Source: DASYYE01 sp035946955 (GTDB taxonomy: Bacteria > Actinomycetota > Actinomycetes > Streptosporangiales > Streptosporangiaceae). Taken from it: a DNA stretch of 24,401 bases. Shown one piece after another: positions 23,509 through 24,401 of this stretch. The notes below the pieces were generated by a model. That model was not told where the DNA came from, did not search any database, and saw only the letters and a program-made list of their open reading frames with translations. The translations under genes and the position numbers were made by a program. Positions within the stretch are counted from its first letter, which is position 1. The number at the start of each line of letters is the position of its first letter. The stretch covers positions 1 to 24,401 of the forward strand of contig DASYYE010000444.1 in assembly GCA_035946955.1 (NCBI GenBank), written 5' to 3'.

Positions 23509-24057
23509 ATGACCTCCCTTGCTGCCGCCGTGGCGTTCATTGGGGCGCTGGGCCTGTTCAACCTGCTGATGATGTGCCTGGTTGTCCGGCGGTTGCGCGG
23601 CTACGCGGAGCAGCTCTCCCGCCAGCCACGGTTCGGCGGGCCACCCCGGCTGCCAGTGGGCACCGAGATCCCTGACTTCACGGCGATCACTCCCTCTGGC
23701 ACGGCGATGTCCCTGGGTGAGCTGACCGGCGCGTGCAGCGCGGTCGCCTTCCTGTCGGTGAACTGCCCGCCATGCCGTGACCAGCTCCCAGAGTTCACGG
23801 GGTTCGCGCGAACGGTCGCAGGCGGTGCCGCGCAAGTCCTGGCCGTAGTTATCGCTCGTGACGTGGAGGCAGCGGCCGAGTTCACCGCCGAGCTGCACGG
23901 TGTGGCGACAGTCGTGGTCGAGCAGGCACGCAGGGGTACCGTGCAGGCGGCGTTCTCGGTGCAGGGCTACCCGAGCTTCTTCTTGCTCGACGAGCGCGGC
24001 AGGGTGGAGGCCAGCGGTCCGACCGTGCGAAGCCTGACCGCTGCGCAGCCGGTGTGA
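23509..24057 (+). CDS. MauD/TlpA-like membrane-anchored thioredoxin
   Basis: AAGGAG (23495-23500) lies 8 bases before the ATG. The 182-residue protein has one N-terminal membrane anchor (residues about 3-27, LAAAVAFIGALGLFNLLMMCLVV), then a thioredoxin-fold domain outside the membrane. The active-site motif is N-C86-P-P-C89, and the Q-G-Y-P-S-F segment holds the cis-Pro loop. The P-D-F start of the fold at about 55 (IPDFTAITPSGTAMSL) is typical of TlpA/MauD proteins. C-P-P-C is a redox motif of disulfide exchange enzymes. It lies 73 bases after the MauE gene and its last codon overlaps the ABC start. The likely job is to form or shuffle disulfides in the exported peptides (inferred). Confidence 0.85.
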   Translation: MTSLAAAVAFIGALGLFNLLMMCLVVRRLRGYAEQLSRQPRFGGPPRLPVGTEIPDFTAITPSGTAMSLGELTGACSAVAFLSVNCPPCRDQLPEFTGFARTVAGGAAQVLAVVIARDVEAAAEFTAELHGVATVVVEQARRGTVQAAFSVQGYPSFFLLDERGRVEASGPTVRSLTAAQPV

Positions 24058-24401
24058 GCGTGGCGCCTGCCGGGCCGGGACGCCCTCGTGCGGGGCCGGC
24101 CCACGCACGCCGGCCGCGTGTGACAAGCGCGGAGCTGGCCCGCCGGGCGCTGCTTGTGTCGGGCCTTGTGTGGCGCTCGGCACCGCTGACCGCCCTGGGC
24201 ATGCTGGTGCTGACCGTGGCCAGCGGGGTCGCGCCGACCGTCAGCGCCTGGCTGAACCGGGAGGTGCTCGACGCACTGGTGCCCGGCCAGGCCTCCCCGG
24301 TGGGCGGTCACGGCGCAGACTCCGGGGAAGGTCCACACGTCACACCGGGTGCCCACGGTGCTGTAGGAAGCGCTGGTGGCGGGCTCGGCGTTCACGTGGC
24401 T
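24054..24401 (+). CDS. ABC exporter, N-terminal part (cut by window end)
   Basis: The GTG at 24054 overlaps the stop of the thioredoxin-like gene (GTGA), which suggests translational coupling. The 116 codons visible include a basic start and then RRALLVSGLVWRSAPLTALG, LVLTVASGVAPTVSAWLNREVLDAL: two membrane helices and a short amphipathic link typical of ABC exporter membrane domains with fused ATPase. The Walker motifs would be beyond the window. In peptide clusters such exporters move the product out; whether this one has a leader-cutting peptidase domain cannot be seen, though the visible N-terminus is too short for one. A Gly/His-rich loop follows the helices. Confidence 0.65.
   Translation, partial: MSVAPAGPGRPRAGPAHARRPRVTSAELARRALLVSGLVWRSAPLTALGMLVLTVASGVAPTVSAWLNREVLDALVPGQASPVGGHGADSGEGPHVTPGAHGAVGSAGGGLGVHVA

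Overview
The window is high-GC DNA with strongly GC-biased third codon positions, frequent GTG/TTG starts and AAGGAGG-type ribosome binding sites. These point to an actinomycete (Actinomycetota); the sequence alone does not give the genus. I see no rRNA, tRNA, CRISPR array or intact insertion sequence.

Left part (1-5550): the tail of an S9-type peptidase, a TPR-containing protein and a GNAT acetyltransferase run as one tight + strand group. A SRPBCC-PDZ fusion (- strand) and an MFS exporter (+ strand) follow, divided by a divergent promoter region with repeats. A LysR regulator lies divergent to the next gene, only 33 bases away.

Middle (5584-16899): a 1080-residue multidomain redox protein is built from a ferritin-like domain, a CDGSH domain, a divergent ferredoxin-like domain, a second CDGSH domain that lacks a cysteine ligand, a truncated globin and a small C-terminal domain. 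A truncated YciI-like gene comes next. Then a co-directional set of three secreted proteins follows: a penicillin-acylase-family Ntn hydrolase, an Asp-box beta-propeller protein and a CocE/X-Pro-peptidase-type hydrolase. A convergent secreted putative glycoside hydrolase closes this part.

Right part (about 17.4-24.4 kb) is the most interesting. Four short genes, three on + and one hidden on -, encode 64-67-residue peptides. They share an ungapped N-terminal segment ending in a Leu/Pro/Thr/Ala-rich stretch and Cys24, followed by divergent Cys-rich C-termini. Around them lie two PAPS-dependent sulfotransferases (one with an SCP2-like C-terminal region), a MauE-like membrane protein, a MauD/TlpA-like thioredoxin with a CPPC motif, and the start of an ABC exporter cut by the window edge. 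I read this as a ribosomally made peptide (RiPP-like) cluster that probably makes disulfide-rich, possibly sulfated peptides. Two precursor genes are copies of a block that includes the promoter, and direct CGGTA-type repeats near -35 in both copies recur in the divergent promoter of the sulfotransferase/MauE genes. The peptide-cluster function is inference; the gene calls rest on motifs visible in the translations.
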